From DAOUMU01 sp034409055 (lineage in GTDB: Bacteria > Chloroflexota > Anaerolineae > 4572-78 > J111): a DNA stretch of 41,568 nt. This document shows, in pieces, positions 17,400-25,739 of the stretch (position 1 is its first letter; each line of letters starts with the position of its first letter). The DNA lies in NCBI GenBank assembly GCA_034409055.1, contig DAOUMU010000439.1, forward strand, positions 1 to 41,568. The letters are read 5' to 3'. The notes below the pieces were generated by a model that saw only the letters and a program-made list of their open reading frames with translations, ran no database searches and was not told where the DNA came from. A program made the position numbers and the translations under genes.

Positions 17400-18296
17400 A
17401 TGAATTTTCTTCAACGCCTCTTTTCGCGGCCAAAAGTTGAGACCGCATCAGAAACGCAAACACAAACAGATAAAGTAAAAAGCTCCGGCAAAGATAAGAA
17501 GGTTGGTAATCTCAACCGTCTTCCACCTGGTTTGCACGTTGGTAAACTTTCTGATATTGGCCAAGAACGAGAGCGCAATGAGGACTCTTTATATGTTATT
17601 GAATCGCTAATTCAGCACGATTATGGACAGGAACCTTTTGGTTTATTTATAGTGGCCGATGGTATGGGTGGCCATCAAAAAGGAGAAATGGCCAGCTCGT
17701 TAGCTACCCGTGCGGCTGCTAAACATATCTTAAAGAAAATTTATTTACCATATCTTGCTGACAATGATCAATCTGCGGCAAATGAGCCAATCAACCAGGT
17801 TTTAATAGCAGCCGTGGAAAGCGCCAACACTTTAGTACAAGAGGCGGTTCCAGATGGGGGGACCACCCTGACTGCTGCCCTGGTGATGGGTAATAATGCT
17901 TATATTGCTCACATCGGTGATACCCGAGCGTATTTCTTCAAAGAGGGTCAGATCAAACAAATTACGAAAGACCATTCTCTGGCCCAACGTCTGGAAGATT
18001 TAGGACAAGCCACCCCGGCCGAAGTCGCACACGTTCAAAACGTGCTCTATAGGGCGATTGGACAAAGTAGTACTGTGGAGGCAGATACCCATATTCAACA
18101 TTTACCTCCTGGTAGTTCCCTTTTGCTTTGTAGTGATGGCTTATGGGGGGCTGTGGAAAACGGTGTTCTTGAAGAAGTGATAAACATTTCCGATACACCT
18201 CAAGAGGCTTGCGAGCAACTGATCGCAATGGCCAATGAAAATGGTGGCCGAGATAATATTACAGCCATTATTGTAGCAATGGGCGTTGAAAATTAA
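17400..18296 (+). CDS. PP2C-family Ser/Thr protein phosphatase
   Basis: A 298-residue metal-dependent phosphatase. After a basic 40-residue lead come the PP2C motifs: RNED (E61-D62), VADGMGGHQKGE (D87, G88 metal site), GGTTLTAAL, HIGDTRAYF, LLCSDGLWG and GGRDNITAIIV. It should reverse phosphorylation by the kinase encoded 58 bases upstream. A weak GGAG lies 12 bases before the ATG. No membrane helix is seen, in keeping with the cytoplasmic kinase. Confidence 0.95.
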   Translation: MNFLQRLFSRPKVETASETQTQTDKVKSSGKDKKVGNLNRLPPGLHVGKLSDIGQERERNEDSLYVIESLIQHDYGQEPFGLFIVADGMGGHQKGEMASSLATRAAAKHILKKIYLPYLADNDQSAANEPINQVLIAAVESANTLVQEAVPDGGTTLTAALVMGNNAYIAHIGDTRAYFFKEGQIKQITKDHSLAQRLEDLGQATPAEVAHVQNVLYRAIGQSSTVEADTHIQHLPPGSSLLLCSDGLWGAVENGVLEEVINISDTPQEACEQLIAMANENGGRDNITAIIVAMGVEN

Positions 18297-18402
18297 ATAA
18301 TTATTTAAGCAACGTTCGGTGCTTGCTCCATAACAAAGGCAGTTATTTTCATCATTGGTAGCCAGTGGTGTCCGATGATATTTCCTAACGAAAGCAGATC
18401 TG

Positions 18403-19884
18403 ATGAATACCGATAAAGATTATTACGAAATTCTCAAAGTAGATAGGAATGCGAGTGAAGATAAGATTCGCGCAGCTTATCGAGCTTTGGTGCGTGAATA
18501 TCATCCTGATGTGAGCAGCAGCCCGAAAGCGGCAGAAATGTTCCAAGATGTGCAGGAAGCTTACGAAGTTTTGACAGATCCGGAACAACGCCGCACCTAC
18601 GACCGTCTGCGCGAAGCAGAAGGGGCGGACCGATCTTCTGCTATCAGCCTCCGCGTCACAGTTAGCCACAAATTTTTATTGACCAATCTTGAGGAACAGG
18701 CTTTCTACGTCCTATTAGATGTGGCCCCGGCTGCAGATTTGTCCATCGAGCGATTGCCCCTCAACTTATGTTTAGTGCTGGATCGCAGTACATCTATGCA
18801 GGGGATGCGTCTGCAACAGGTTAAAGAAGGAACACGCCAAATTATCGACCGGCTCAATACAGATGACGCCCTGAGTGTGGTTGTTTTTAGTGATCGGGCC
18901 CAGGTTATTCTCCCCAGCCAAAAAAATATAGATAAGGCTATGGCAAAATCCATTGCCAGCACGATCCAACCCAGTGGTGGGACAGAGATGCTTCAGGGCC
19001 TGGTGGCCGGGTTAAGGGAATTAGAACGAAATCGCACCCCCGAATCGGTGAACCATCTTATTCTACTAACCGATGGCCAAACGTATGGGGATGAGGCCGA
19101 GTGTTTGGAAAAAGCAGAATGGGCCGGTCACCATCAGATAAGCCTGACTACTATGGGCATCGGTTCAGATTGGAATGAGAATTTGTTGGATCAAATGGCT
19201 ACCGTATCTGGAGGAACGTCGGTTTATATAGACTCCCCCAGAAAGGTTGTGGACATTTTCAAATCCACAATCCGCAGTTTGGGCAGTGTTGTGGCTCGTG
19301 AATTGAGCATGGGTATCAACACCTTAACCGGGGTTACCCTGAATGAAGTCTTTCAAGTTACACCTCATATCCAACGTCTGGATGTAAAAACCAACAAAGC
19401 AGTGCTTGGCCCTCTGGGAACAGGCCATGGAAAAACCCTGTTAATGGAGTTTAGAGTACGTTTCGAGGCTTCGGCTGGCAAAAAACGCCTGATGCGAATA
19501 ACCGTAGAAGGCGACGTACCAGGCCAAGGTGGTCGTCGAAACTGGGAATGGGTAGATATTTTTGGCGAATTTGTTGACAAAATTGAAGAAACTCAGCAAA
19601 TTCCTCCAACAATTGTGACAGCGTTAGGGAAATTGGCCATTTTCAAAATGCAAGAAAAAGCGATGACCGACCTGGCCAATGGTCGCATTAGTGCTGCGAC
19701 TCAACGGTTGGAGACGATGGCAACTCGATTACTAAATCTTGGTGAAACTGATTTGGCTCGTGCGGCTCTACTCGAAGCCGGACGATTGGCCCGAACCGGT
19801 GATCTTTCGGCAGAAGGTCGAAAAAAGATTCGTTATGGTACACGTGCCCTATCAATTTTACCAAAGGAGATCAGTCGTGATTAA
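18403..19884 (+). CDS. DnaJ-domain/VWA-domain fusion protein
   Basis: A 493-residue protein with an unusual build. An N-terminal J domain (about 5-72) keeps the HPD motif (H34-P-D36) needed to stimulate Hsp70. After a short linker a von Willebrand A domain follows (about 85-330) with the metal-ion-dependent adhesion site D127-R-S-T-S131, a threonine/aspartate site (GGTEM) and LLTDGQT. The C-terminal part (about 340-493) is helical in look, without known motifs. Placed between a kinase/phosphatase pair and an FHA protein, it may be a phospho-regulated scaffold that delivers clients to DnaK; that is inference. It overlaps the next gene by eight bases. Confidence 0.9.
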   Translation: MNTDKDYYEILKVDRNASEDKIRAAYRALVREYHPDVSSSPKAAEMFQDVQEAYEVLTDPEQRRTYDRLREAEGADRSSAISLRVTVSHKFLLTNLEEQAFYVLLDVAPAADLSIERLPLNLCLVLDRSTSMQGMRLQQVKEGTRQIIDRLNTDDALSVVVFSDRAQVILPSQKNIDKAMAKSIASTIQPSGGTEMLQGLVAGLRELERNRTPESVNHLILLTDGQTYGDEAECLEKAEWAGHHQISLTTMGIGSDWNENLLDQMATVSGGTSVYIDSPRKVVDIFKSTIRSLGSVVARELSMGINTLTGVTLNEVFQVTPHIQRLDVKTNKAVLGPLGTGHGKTLLMEFRVRFEASAGKKRLMRITVEGDVPGQGGRRNWEWVDIFGEFVDKIEETQQIPPTIVTALGKLAIFKMQEKAMTDLANGRISAATQRLETMATRLLNLGETDLARAALLEAGRLARTGDLSAEGRKKIRYGTRALSILPKEISRD

Positions 19885-20386
19885 GTGTCCTTTTTGTGGA
19901 ACATCTCACGTAGCAAATACACTTTTTTGTAGCGAGTGTGGTACCTATCTATTAGAAGACGATCGTCGGGGTACCGATCCTTTAGGCACAGACGAGATTG
20001 GCTGGGTGGGTGAAGGCGAAGATGAGCCTGAAGCAAGTCCTATGGTCAAAGGAACCGGCCCACTCTCAATTCGCTTAAAAATTGGTGACAGTAAACGGGA
20101 GGTTGAGGCTACCCTAACTAAAGCTATTCACCTGGGCCGTCTGGATCCGGCCAGCGACGTTTTCCCCGAAGTTGATCTGACCAGTGATAATGGATTAGAA
20201 AAAGGGGTATCTCGACGGCATGCTCGAATTCTTAAACGAGAAGGAACTGTCGTTGTTGAGGATTTGGGCAGCATCAACGGCACCTTTATCAACGGCAAAC
20301 GATTGGCCCCTTACTTACCAGAAGTTTTACATCACAGTGATCAACTTCAATTGGGCAAACTGTTGATTGAAGTTGAATTACGTTAA
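19877..20386 (+). CDS. Zinc-ribbon FHA-domain protein
   Basis: A 169-residue protein. The N-terminus is a four-cysteine zinc ribbon (C4, C7, C18, C21; CPFCG and CSECG). An acidic linker leads to a forkhead-associated domain (about 65-169) with GRLD (G87-R88), S112-R-R-H115 and N134-G-T136 plus NGK, the residues that hold phosphothreonine. The GTG start at 19877 is chosen because AAGGAG sits seven bases before it and the cysteine ribbon begins at once; a longer upstream frame overlaps the DnaJ-VWA gene without support. It should read phosphorylation marks made by the operon's kinase. Confidence 0.92.
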   Translation: MIKCPFCGTSHVANTLFCSECGTYLLEDDRRGTDPLGTDEIGWVGEGEDEPEASPMVKGTGPLSIRLKIGDSKREVEATLTKAIHLGRLDPASDVFPEVDLTSDNGLEKGVSRRHARILKREGTVVVEDLGSINGTFINGKRLAPYLPEVLHHSDQLQLGKLLIEVELR

Positions 20387-20412
20387 GCACTTGATAATTA
20401 AGGAGACACACG

Positions 20413-20658
20413 ATGGCAATTACAGTGATTGTTCATGTGATGAATGCAGATGCAGTTGTCGCTGAAATAGATGAGTTACCGGAGCCAACCTCTGCTTTTC
20501 TTCTTTGTACGAACCCCCGCGCTCGCGATGGTAAGCCCGTTGCTTATATTGAGCGTGAATCGACGCGGGTGATCTTCCCATGGCATCGGATTAGTTTTGT
20601 GGAAACCATGCCCAGTGAGGAAGATCTGGTTGAAGTAGAGACTTTCTTCCGTGACTAA
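20413..20658 (+). CDS. Conserved-looking 81-residue protein, unknown function
   Basis: A small acidic protein that begins MAITVIVHVMNADAVVAEID and ends with an acidic EEDLVEVETFFRD tail. The look is of a small beta-rich domain with no membrane helix or cysteine motif. It has a strong ribosome site (AAGGAGAC, seven bases before ATG), lies 26 bases after the FHA gene, and is followed by the operon terminator, so it belongs to the kinase operon. I do not recognise it. Confidence 0.75.
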   Translation: MAITVIVHVMNADAVVAEIDELPEPTSAFLLCTNPRARDGKPVAYIERESTRVIFPWHRISFVETMPSEEDLVEVETFFRD

Positions 20659-20675
20659 CCTAAATAAAATAGCTC

Positions 20676-20716
20676 AAAAAAAGACCGTCACATTTCCTAT
20701 ACTGTGACGGTTTTTA
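20676..20716 (+). terminator. Rho-independent terminator of the kinase operon
   Basis: A perfect 9-bp stem ACCGTCACA/TGTGACGGT (20684-20692 and 20703-20711) is flanked by an A-run on the left and TTTT on the right, so it could work in both directions. Confidence 0.88.
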
Positions 20717-20722
20717 CTTTCT

Positions 20723-20751
20723 TTGACATTTTAGGCTGTAGCAAGTAAGAT
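20723..20751 (+). promoter_or_regulatory. Promoter of the CpXC-domain gene
   Basis: Consensus TTGACA (20723-20728), 17 bases, TAAGAT (20746-20751), placed directly after the operon terminator and about 70 bases before the ATG. Confidence 0.65.
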
Positions 20752-20819
20752 ACTTCTCACTGCTGACCATCATACTACAGTTACGTTAGCAAACATTACA
20801 AGAAAGGTAACGCAATCTT

Positions 20820-21998
20820 ATGGCTGCTCAACAGGTCGTGCCGGCAACTTGCTCGAACTGCGGGACTCAATTTACTGTTCCTGTGCAGAGCATCGTGAAT
20901 GGTCAAAACTTGGCTCTGAAATCTGCCCTTTTGGAGGGTAAGCTGAATGTTGCTCAATGTCCGCAGTGTGGCTTTACCAGCATGCTAAATGTGCCAATAT
21001 TTTATTATGATTTAGAGAAAGAGTTAGCCTTTGTGCTGGCCCCCGGTGGGCTTCATATGGCCGGCGCCGATCAGGAAAAAATGATCGGCAGTTTAACCAA
21101 CGCCCTTGTCAATAGTTTGCCGGCAGAACAACGAAAGTTCTATCTCTTGAATCCCAAACAGTTCCTGACATTAGATAGTATGGCTAAAGCCATTTTAGAG
21201 GCAGACGGGATTACTCCAGAAGCGTTTGAAGCCCAGACAGCCAAAGCCAAACTCATTGAAGAATTTTTACAGATTACCGACAAGGATGCTTTGCGAGAAA
21301 AAGTCAAGGCGCATGATGCAGAACTCGATCGTGAATTCTTTGAAATTCTGACTGCTTCTATTCACCATGCCCAGGCAATTGGGAATGGAGATGGCGCACA
21401 AGCACTTTTGGCTTTAAGAACAACGCTGGCTCGATGGAGTACCCAAGGTCGGCAAGCTGTGGCCGACATTGATGCCGAGTTAGGCTTGATTTTCGTTAAG
21501 TCTCAAGAGGATTTGCTAAAAAAGTTGCAGGCTGCTGAAAACGATGAAGAGTTTGAAGCCTTAGTTGCTGCCGGATATCCGCTGCTTGATTATGGCTTTT
21601 TCCAAAAATTAACTGCCCAAATTGACGAAGCGACCCAAGTAAATAATACGGCAAAGGCAAATACCCTGACAGAGCTACGAGCCAAAATTTTGGATACCAA
21701 AGCGCGTCAGGAAGAAAAGACTCGGGCTGCTTTAAAGAAATCGGCCGAGCTGCTTAAAGACATTTTGCGCTCTGGTCAACCTGAGAAGATATTGGCCCAA
21801 AACATCGATGAAATAGATGAAACCTTTTTTATGGTCTTATCGGTCAATATTGAGGAAGCTCAACGGCAAAAACAGAATCAAGCAGCCCAGGCAATGGCAG
21901 CCATTGGCAATATGGCCATGGCAATGCTTAAAGAGCGTCTGTCACAACAAGAAAAGGCTGATCAACCTGATACACCCAAAATACACATAGCCCGCTGA
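20820..21998 (+). CDS. CpXC-domain protein
   Basis: A 392-residue protein. The N-terminal domain (about 1-130) has paired cysteines C11-x-x-C14 and C47-P-Q-C50 and the GGLHMAGADQ type of segment seen in CpXC proteins, a probable zinc-binding module of unknown role. The remaining two thirds are alpha-helical and charged, with repeated patterns such as KAHDAELDREFFEILTASI and LAQNIDEIDETFFMVLS, suggesting repeated helical units that may mediate oligomerisation. It has its own promoter and follows the kinase operon; a functional link is only positional. Confidence 0.82.
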   Translation: MAAQQVVPATCSNCGTQFTVPVQSIVNGQNLALKSALLEGKLNVAQCPQCGFTSMLNVPIFYYDLEKELAFVLAPGGLHMAGADQEKMIGSLTNALVNSLPAEQRKFYLLNPKQFLTLDSMAKAILEADGITPEAFEAQTAKAKLIEEFLQITDKDALREKVKAHDAELDREFFEILTASIHHAQAIGNGDGAQALLALRTTLARWSTQGRQAVADIDAELGLIFVKSQEDLLKKLQAAENDEEFEALVAAGYPLLDYGFFQKLTAQIDEATQVNNTAKANTLTELRAKILDTKARQEEKTRAALKKSAELLKDILRSGQPEKILAQNIDEIDETFFMVLSVNIEEAQRQKQNQAAQAMAAIGNMAMAMLKERLSQQEKADQPDTPKIHIAR

Positions 21999-22081
21999 CA
22001 GATCTGAACCGTTAGGGCAGGCCGTTTTGTTGGACATCTCTCATGAACGCGAGTTTGCTTAAACTCTGCCGCAGACACCTG

Positions 22082-22110
22082 TTGACGAAACCGGTTCCAA
22101 AAGGTATAGT
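22082..22110 (+). promoter_or_regulatory. Promoter of the 80-residue protein gene
   Basis: TTGACG (22082-22087), 17 bases, TATAGT (22105-22110). The leader to the ATG is about 80 bases. Confidence 0.65.
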
Positions 22111-22196
22111 ATATATTAAGCAGTTAGCCGTTTTTCTCAAGGCTGGAGGCTGAATACAGAGAGCTTATCATCAGTCACCTATAGGAGGCAATAAGT

Positions 22197-22439
22197 ATGG
22201 CAGAGAAAGCTAAAACAGATCAAGGCGGTCCCTTCAAAGAATTTGTTTTTGAAGAGTGGCTGCGGGATGGTGTTGAGGGTATTCGTCACAAAATGACGAG
22301 CAAAAAAGCACATTTTAACCTGTCAGACTTCCGCACTCACATCCGCAATGCTAAAAAGGAACAAATGCTGGCTGTGCGCAGCCTGATAGATAGTGCGATA
22401 GAATGTCTGGAAAAAGCAGAAGAAAAAGATAAAGCGTAG
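22197..22439 (+). CDS. 80-residue charged helical protein, unknown function
   Basis: A small soluble protein with a perfect ribosome site (AGGAGG). It looks helical: FKEFVFEEWLRDGVEGIRHKM, then DFRTHIRNAKKEQMLAVRSL, and a Lys/Glu-rich C-terminus. No enzymatic motif is visible and I do not recognise it. With its own promoter and a strong terminator it is a single-gene unit, and the strong signals suggest it is well expressed. Confidence 0.75.
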   Translation: MAEKAKTDQGGPFKEFVFEEWLRDGVEGIRHKMTSKKAHFNLSDFRTHIRNAKKEQMLAVRSLIDSAIECLEKAEEKDKA

Positions 22440-22466
22440 TATGTGAGGCATAGTGCGGCGAATCCC

Positions 22467-22502
22467 ATAAAGCCCACCTTATAATATAAGGGTGGGCTTT
22501 AT
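22467..22502 (+). terminator. Rho-independent terminator after the 80-residue gene
   Basis: The stem AAAGCCCACC/GGGTGGGCTTT, with an AT-rich loop, is followed by ATTGATT. It is a strong hairpin 30 bases after the stop codon. Confidence 0.85.
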
Positions 22503-22522
22503 TGATTACCACTATAAAGCTA

Positions 22523-22551
22523 TTGCCAGCAGTTGGTAGGTGTGCTATATT
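22523..22551 (+). promoter_or_regulatory. Putative promoter of the STAND NTPase gene
   Basis: TTGCCA (22523-22528), 17 bases, TATATT (22546-22551), about 55 bases before the ATG at 22608. A second possible -10 (TAAAAT, 22560) has no good partner. Confidence 0.5.
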
Positions 22552-22607
22552 GGATGTGATAAAATCGATCTCTGCCAAGGAGAGGTCGCGTGCAAAGGAG
22601 GCAAGGA

Positions 22608-24500
22608 ATGGATCCCATCACGATGGCCATCGTGGCTGCTCTTGATGCCGGCGTAGTTGGCAGTGCCGCTGAATCTGGCGAGAAGACAATCCTTGAAGCC
22701 TACCAGGTACTCAAGATTGCCCTGCGCCAGAAATTTGGAGCGGACAGTGATCTGGTCGATACGGTTGAGAAGCTGGAAAGGAAACCAGAATCAGTCGCAC
22801 GTAGGGATGTACTGAAAGAAGACGTGGTAACAGCCCAGGCCGACCGGGACCCTGAGCTCCTGGCTCTGGCCCAAACTCTACTAGATAAAATTAATGCTCA
22901 GCCTGATAGCAAACCATCTCCCGAAGTTGTCTCTTACCCCCTGCAACGTCCGCCCCGCGCTGATTACTTCCGTGGCCGTGAGCAGGAGTTGGCCCAACTA
23001 CTGGCTAACCTGCAACCCAATCGATTGGTGGCCCTGTATGGGCCAGCGGGGATTGGCAAAAGCGCCCTGGCTGCTGAAGCCGTGTGGAAATTGGCCCCCG
23101 GTGATGGGCCACCCGACCTCTTCCCAGATGGTATCATCTACCACAATTTTTATAACCAGCCTCGGGTTGATATAGCCCTGGAGGAAATTGCCCGAATTTT
23201 TGGTGAAGAACCGAAGCCTACGCCATATGATGCCGTCCAACGGGCTCTAGCTGAACGGCAGGCGCTGCTAGTGTTGGACGGCCTTGAACAGGCTGATGAC
23301 CTGCCAGGTATCCTGGCCGTACGGGGTAGTTGCGGTATATTGGCCACCAGCCATCAGAAGCATGAGGCCATTCCCGAGCAGCAGGACATTGCCCCTCTGC
23401 CTCTTGATGAGGCCGTGAGCTTGTTGCAAGCCTGGGGGAGGTGGCGGGCGACCGATCAAGCAGCGGCACGGCAGATCTGCGAGTTGGTCGGTCGGTTGCC
23501 ATTGGCCGTGCGCTTAGTTGGACAGTACCTGACTACCCAGAAGGAAAAATCGGCCGATTACCTGGCCTGGTTGGAAAAAACTCCGTTGTTTGACTTGGAT
23601 ACCGACCAACGCCAACAGGAATGTGTGCCTCTACTGCTGGAGCATAGCCTGGCCCAAGTAAGCGAGACTGCTCAACAAGCTTTGGCAGTAATGGGACTGC
23701 TGGCTCTGGTGCCTTTTGATCAGGAAGTGGTAGCCGAGACCCTAACAATCGAAGCCGATCAAGGATTTTTGTCTGCGATTCGGAAAATTTTCAAAAGCAA
23801 ATCTGAAGAAAAAATGCCTGACGTCAGTCTGGCGATGGGTGAGTTGGTCAATTACGGTTTGCTCTGGCAGGTGGGGCAGCGCTATGAAGTCAGCCATCCG
23901 CTAATCCATACCTATGCTCGAGCGCACCTGACTGCGCCAGCAAAAGCGATCAGGCGGTTAGCCACCTGTTACGTAGCGCGTGCCTGGGAGCAGAACGTGT
24001 TAGAGCCTGACGGTTATGCCAGACTGGATACCGATCGACCACACATTATGAAGGTTTTGGCCGAGTGTTTGGAGTGGAAAGATTGGGAAGCAGCGCACGG
24101 CCTGGCTGCGGCGATTGAGGATTACCTGGACCGGCAAGGCTACTGGGCCGAGCGCGTGATTGCCAATGAGATTGGCTTAATTGCAGCCTGGCAGTTGGGA
24201 CGCCAGAGTGAGGGGGCCTGGCTGGGTAATTTGGGAGATACCTACCGCACAATGGGGCATGCCAAGTGGGCAATCGAGCATTTTGAGAAAGCCCTGACCA
24301 CGGCTCGCCAGACCGGCGACCGGCACAGCGAGGGCAATAGTTTAGGCAATCTGGGGCTGGCCTATCGAGACCTGGGACAGATAGAACAGGCCCGGGAATA
24401 CTTGAAGCAATCACAGGCTATCTTTGAAGAAATCAACTTACCCCGGGGAGCGACCCTGGTTCGAGAGTGGCTGGTCGAACTTGAAAAAGGTGAGAAGTAA
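22608..24500 (+). CDS. STAND-type NTPase with TPR repeats
   Basis: A 630-residue signal-transduction ATPase. The N-terminal 100 residues (MDPITMAIVAALDAGVVGSA onward) are a helical module that I associate with other bacterial STAND proteins, perhaps an adaptor. The NTPase (about 120-400) begins FRGREQELAQL, with Walker A GPAGIGKS (145-152), Walker B LLVLDGLE (220-227), sensor-like GILATSH and the NB-ARC-like GRLPLAVRLVG. A winged-helix-like part follows, then TPRs at about 530-625. ATG 22608 is preferred over a GTG 18 bases upstream because AAAGGAGG lies five bases before it. Such proteins assemble on a trigger and serve in immunity or regulation; the trigger here is unknown. Confidence 0.88.
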   Translation: MDPITMAIVAALDAGVVGSAAESGEKTILEAYQVLKIALRQKFGADSDLVDTVEKLERKPESVARRDVLKEDVVTAQADRDPELLALAQTLLDKINAQPDSKPSPEVVSYPLQRPPRADYFRGREQELAQLLANLQPNRLVALYGPAGIGKSALAAEAVWKLAPGDGPPDLFPDGIIYHNFYNQPRVDIALEEIARIFGEEPKPTPYDAVQRALAERQALLVLDGLEQADDLPGILAVRGSCGILATSHQKHEAIPEQQDIAPLPLDEAVSLLQAWGRWRATDQAAARQICELVGRLPLAVRLVGQYLTTQKEKSADYLAWLEKTPLFDLDTDQRQQECVPLLLEHSLAQVSETAQQALAVMGLLALVPFDQEVVAETLTIEADQGFLSAIRKIFKSKSEEKMPDVSLAMGELVNYGLLWQVGQRYEVSHPLIHTYARAHLTAPAKAIRRLATCYVARAWEQNVLEPDGYARLDTDRPHIMKVLAECLEWKDWEAAHGLAAAIEDYLDRQGYWAERVIANEIGLIAAWQLGRQSEGAWLGNLGDTYRTMGHAKWAIEHFEKALTTARQTGDRHSEGNSLGNLGLAYRDLGQIEQAREYLKQSQAIFEEINLPRGATLVREWLVELEKGEK

Positions 24501-24512
24501 ACTTTACACTTT

Positions 24513-25739
24513 CTATTCTGTTCTTTTCGCCATTCGCCGCTGAAATTGAATGGCCTGGTACATAAACGCTTCCAGGCGGGTGTTAAGGTTTGTTCCTTCC
24601 TGGGCGTCGTAGATGATATCCAGCCAGGGAATATTATTTAAATCGGCCCGGAGGCGAGGGGCCATACCAGCGGTGATGATGCCGGGCATACAGGAAAAGG
24701 GCATAATATTAAGGATGCCGCACAAGCCCTTCTGGGCAAATTCGATGGCCTTACTCATGCTCAGGACGGCTTCAGTGGCCAGGAAAGGATCATAGTAGGG
24801 ACGGATTCTGTCTATTAACTGATTCATCGGCGATTCGTAGGGATGTCTGAGCAGATGTTCCACCGGCTTAACCAACTTATGCTCCTGGCGTTGTTGGTAT
24901 AGGTCTACCAAAAAAGTTTTAAAAAAGTCCAGGTACATGTTAAAGAACTGGGTATACGTCTTGAAAGACCAGTTAGTGAAGTAAAACCACTCCATCATGC
25001 TGGCCGCCATCACCTCACCACCGGCAGTTTCTACCTGGCGAATGATGTCCTGGTTGCTGTAAGTGTTGGCACGTAGATAAATTTCACCGACCAGGCCGAT
25101 CAGAGGCCGGGGTTGGCTGCGGTCTACGGGGAGAGCCTCGAATTGTGTTGCTATCCACTTCATAACCTCAACCATTTGCTTGCCGCCCCCGGCCCTGGTA
25201 GCAGTCACGATGCGATCCAGAGCAAGGCGATAAATTTCATCCGTCTGGCCCGGGTTCACCTCGTAAGGGCGGTATTCGTGGAGCAGCTTTTGCAACATGT
25301 CAACAGCCACGACGCCTTGCCAGGCCAGGGCCCGCAATTTAGTGGGATTGTCGCCAAAGCCCTGATAGGAATTGGCCGCGCTGGGGGAGAGAATTTCCAG
25401 TTCGGCTAACCCTTGCCGGTCCAGGATGTCTCGCTGAAGGGCACAGTATTGTCCAAAGCGGCATGGGCCGGCCGTGGTCGCCATCAGCAGCGCTGCCTGG
25501 GCCGGATCAAAATCGGGTTGGCGGGCGCGACGGATGATATCACCCGTGGTGGTAAAACATGGTAGACATTCGCGCCCCCGGCACAGATCCAGACCAATCG
25601 CCAGCGTCTCGTCGTCGGGGGGCGGCAGAACTTCGACCGGAATATGGTGTGCATGAAGCGCCGCGCCCACGACGTAGGCGTGGTCACACATATATGGGAT
25701 ATAAACGGTTTTGGGTTTACTGTGACCGTTTGTGGTCAT
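24513..25739 (-). CDS. 2-hydroxyacyl-CoA dehydratase (HgdB)-like iron-sulfur protein
   Basis: A 408-residue protein of the HgdB/BcrB/double-cubane superfamily, in which Fe-S clusters perform ATP-driven low-potential reductions. Candidate cluster cysteines are C18 (YMCDH), C53, C58, C61 (DLCRGRECLPC), C93 and C99 (GPCRFGQYC) and the later PFSCMPG. Its ATG overlaps the stop of the upstream activase gene in an ATGA, so the two are made together and surely work together. No CoA-transferase or dehydratase partner is nearby, so the substrate is open; a double-cubane-type reductase is possible. Confidence 0.85.
   Translation of the reverse strand: MTTNGHSKPKTVYIPYMCDHAYVVGAALHAHHIPVEVLPPPDDETLAIGLDLCRGRECLPCFTTTGDIIRRARQPDFDPAQAALLMATTAGPCRFGQYCALQRDILDRQGLAELEILSPSAANSYQGFGDNPTKLRALAWQGVVAVDMLQKLLHEYRPYEVNPGQTDEIYRLALDRIVTATRAGGGKQMVEVMKWIATQFEALPVDRSQPRPLIGLVGEIYLRANTYSNQDIIRQVETAGGEVMAASMMEWFYFTNWSFKTYTQFFNMYLDFFKTFLVDLYQQRQEHKLVKPVEHLLRHPYESPMNQLIDRIRPYYDPFLATEAVLSMSKAIEFAQKGLCGILNIMPFSCMPGIITAGMAPRLRADLNNIPWLDIIYDAQEGTNLNTRLEAFMYQAIQFQRRMAKRTE

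Noticed and set aside
19739..19876. Upstream extension of the FHA gene
   Set aside because: It overlaps the DnaJ-VWA gene widely, is not of zinc-ribbon type, and a ribosome site fits the GTG at 19877.
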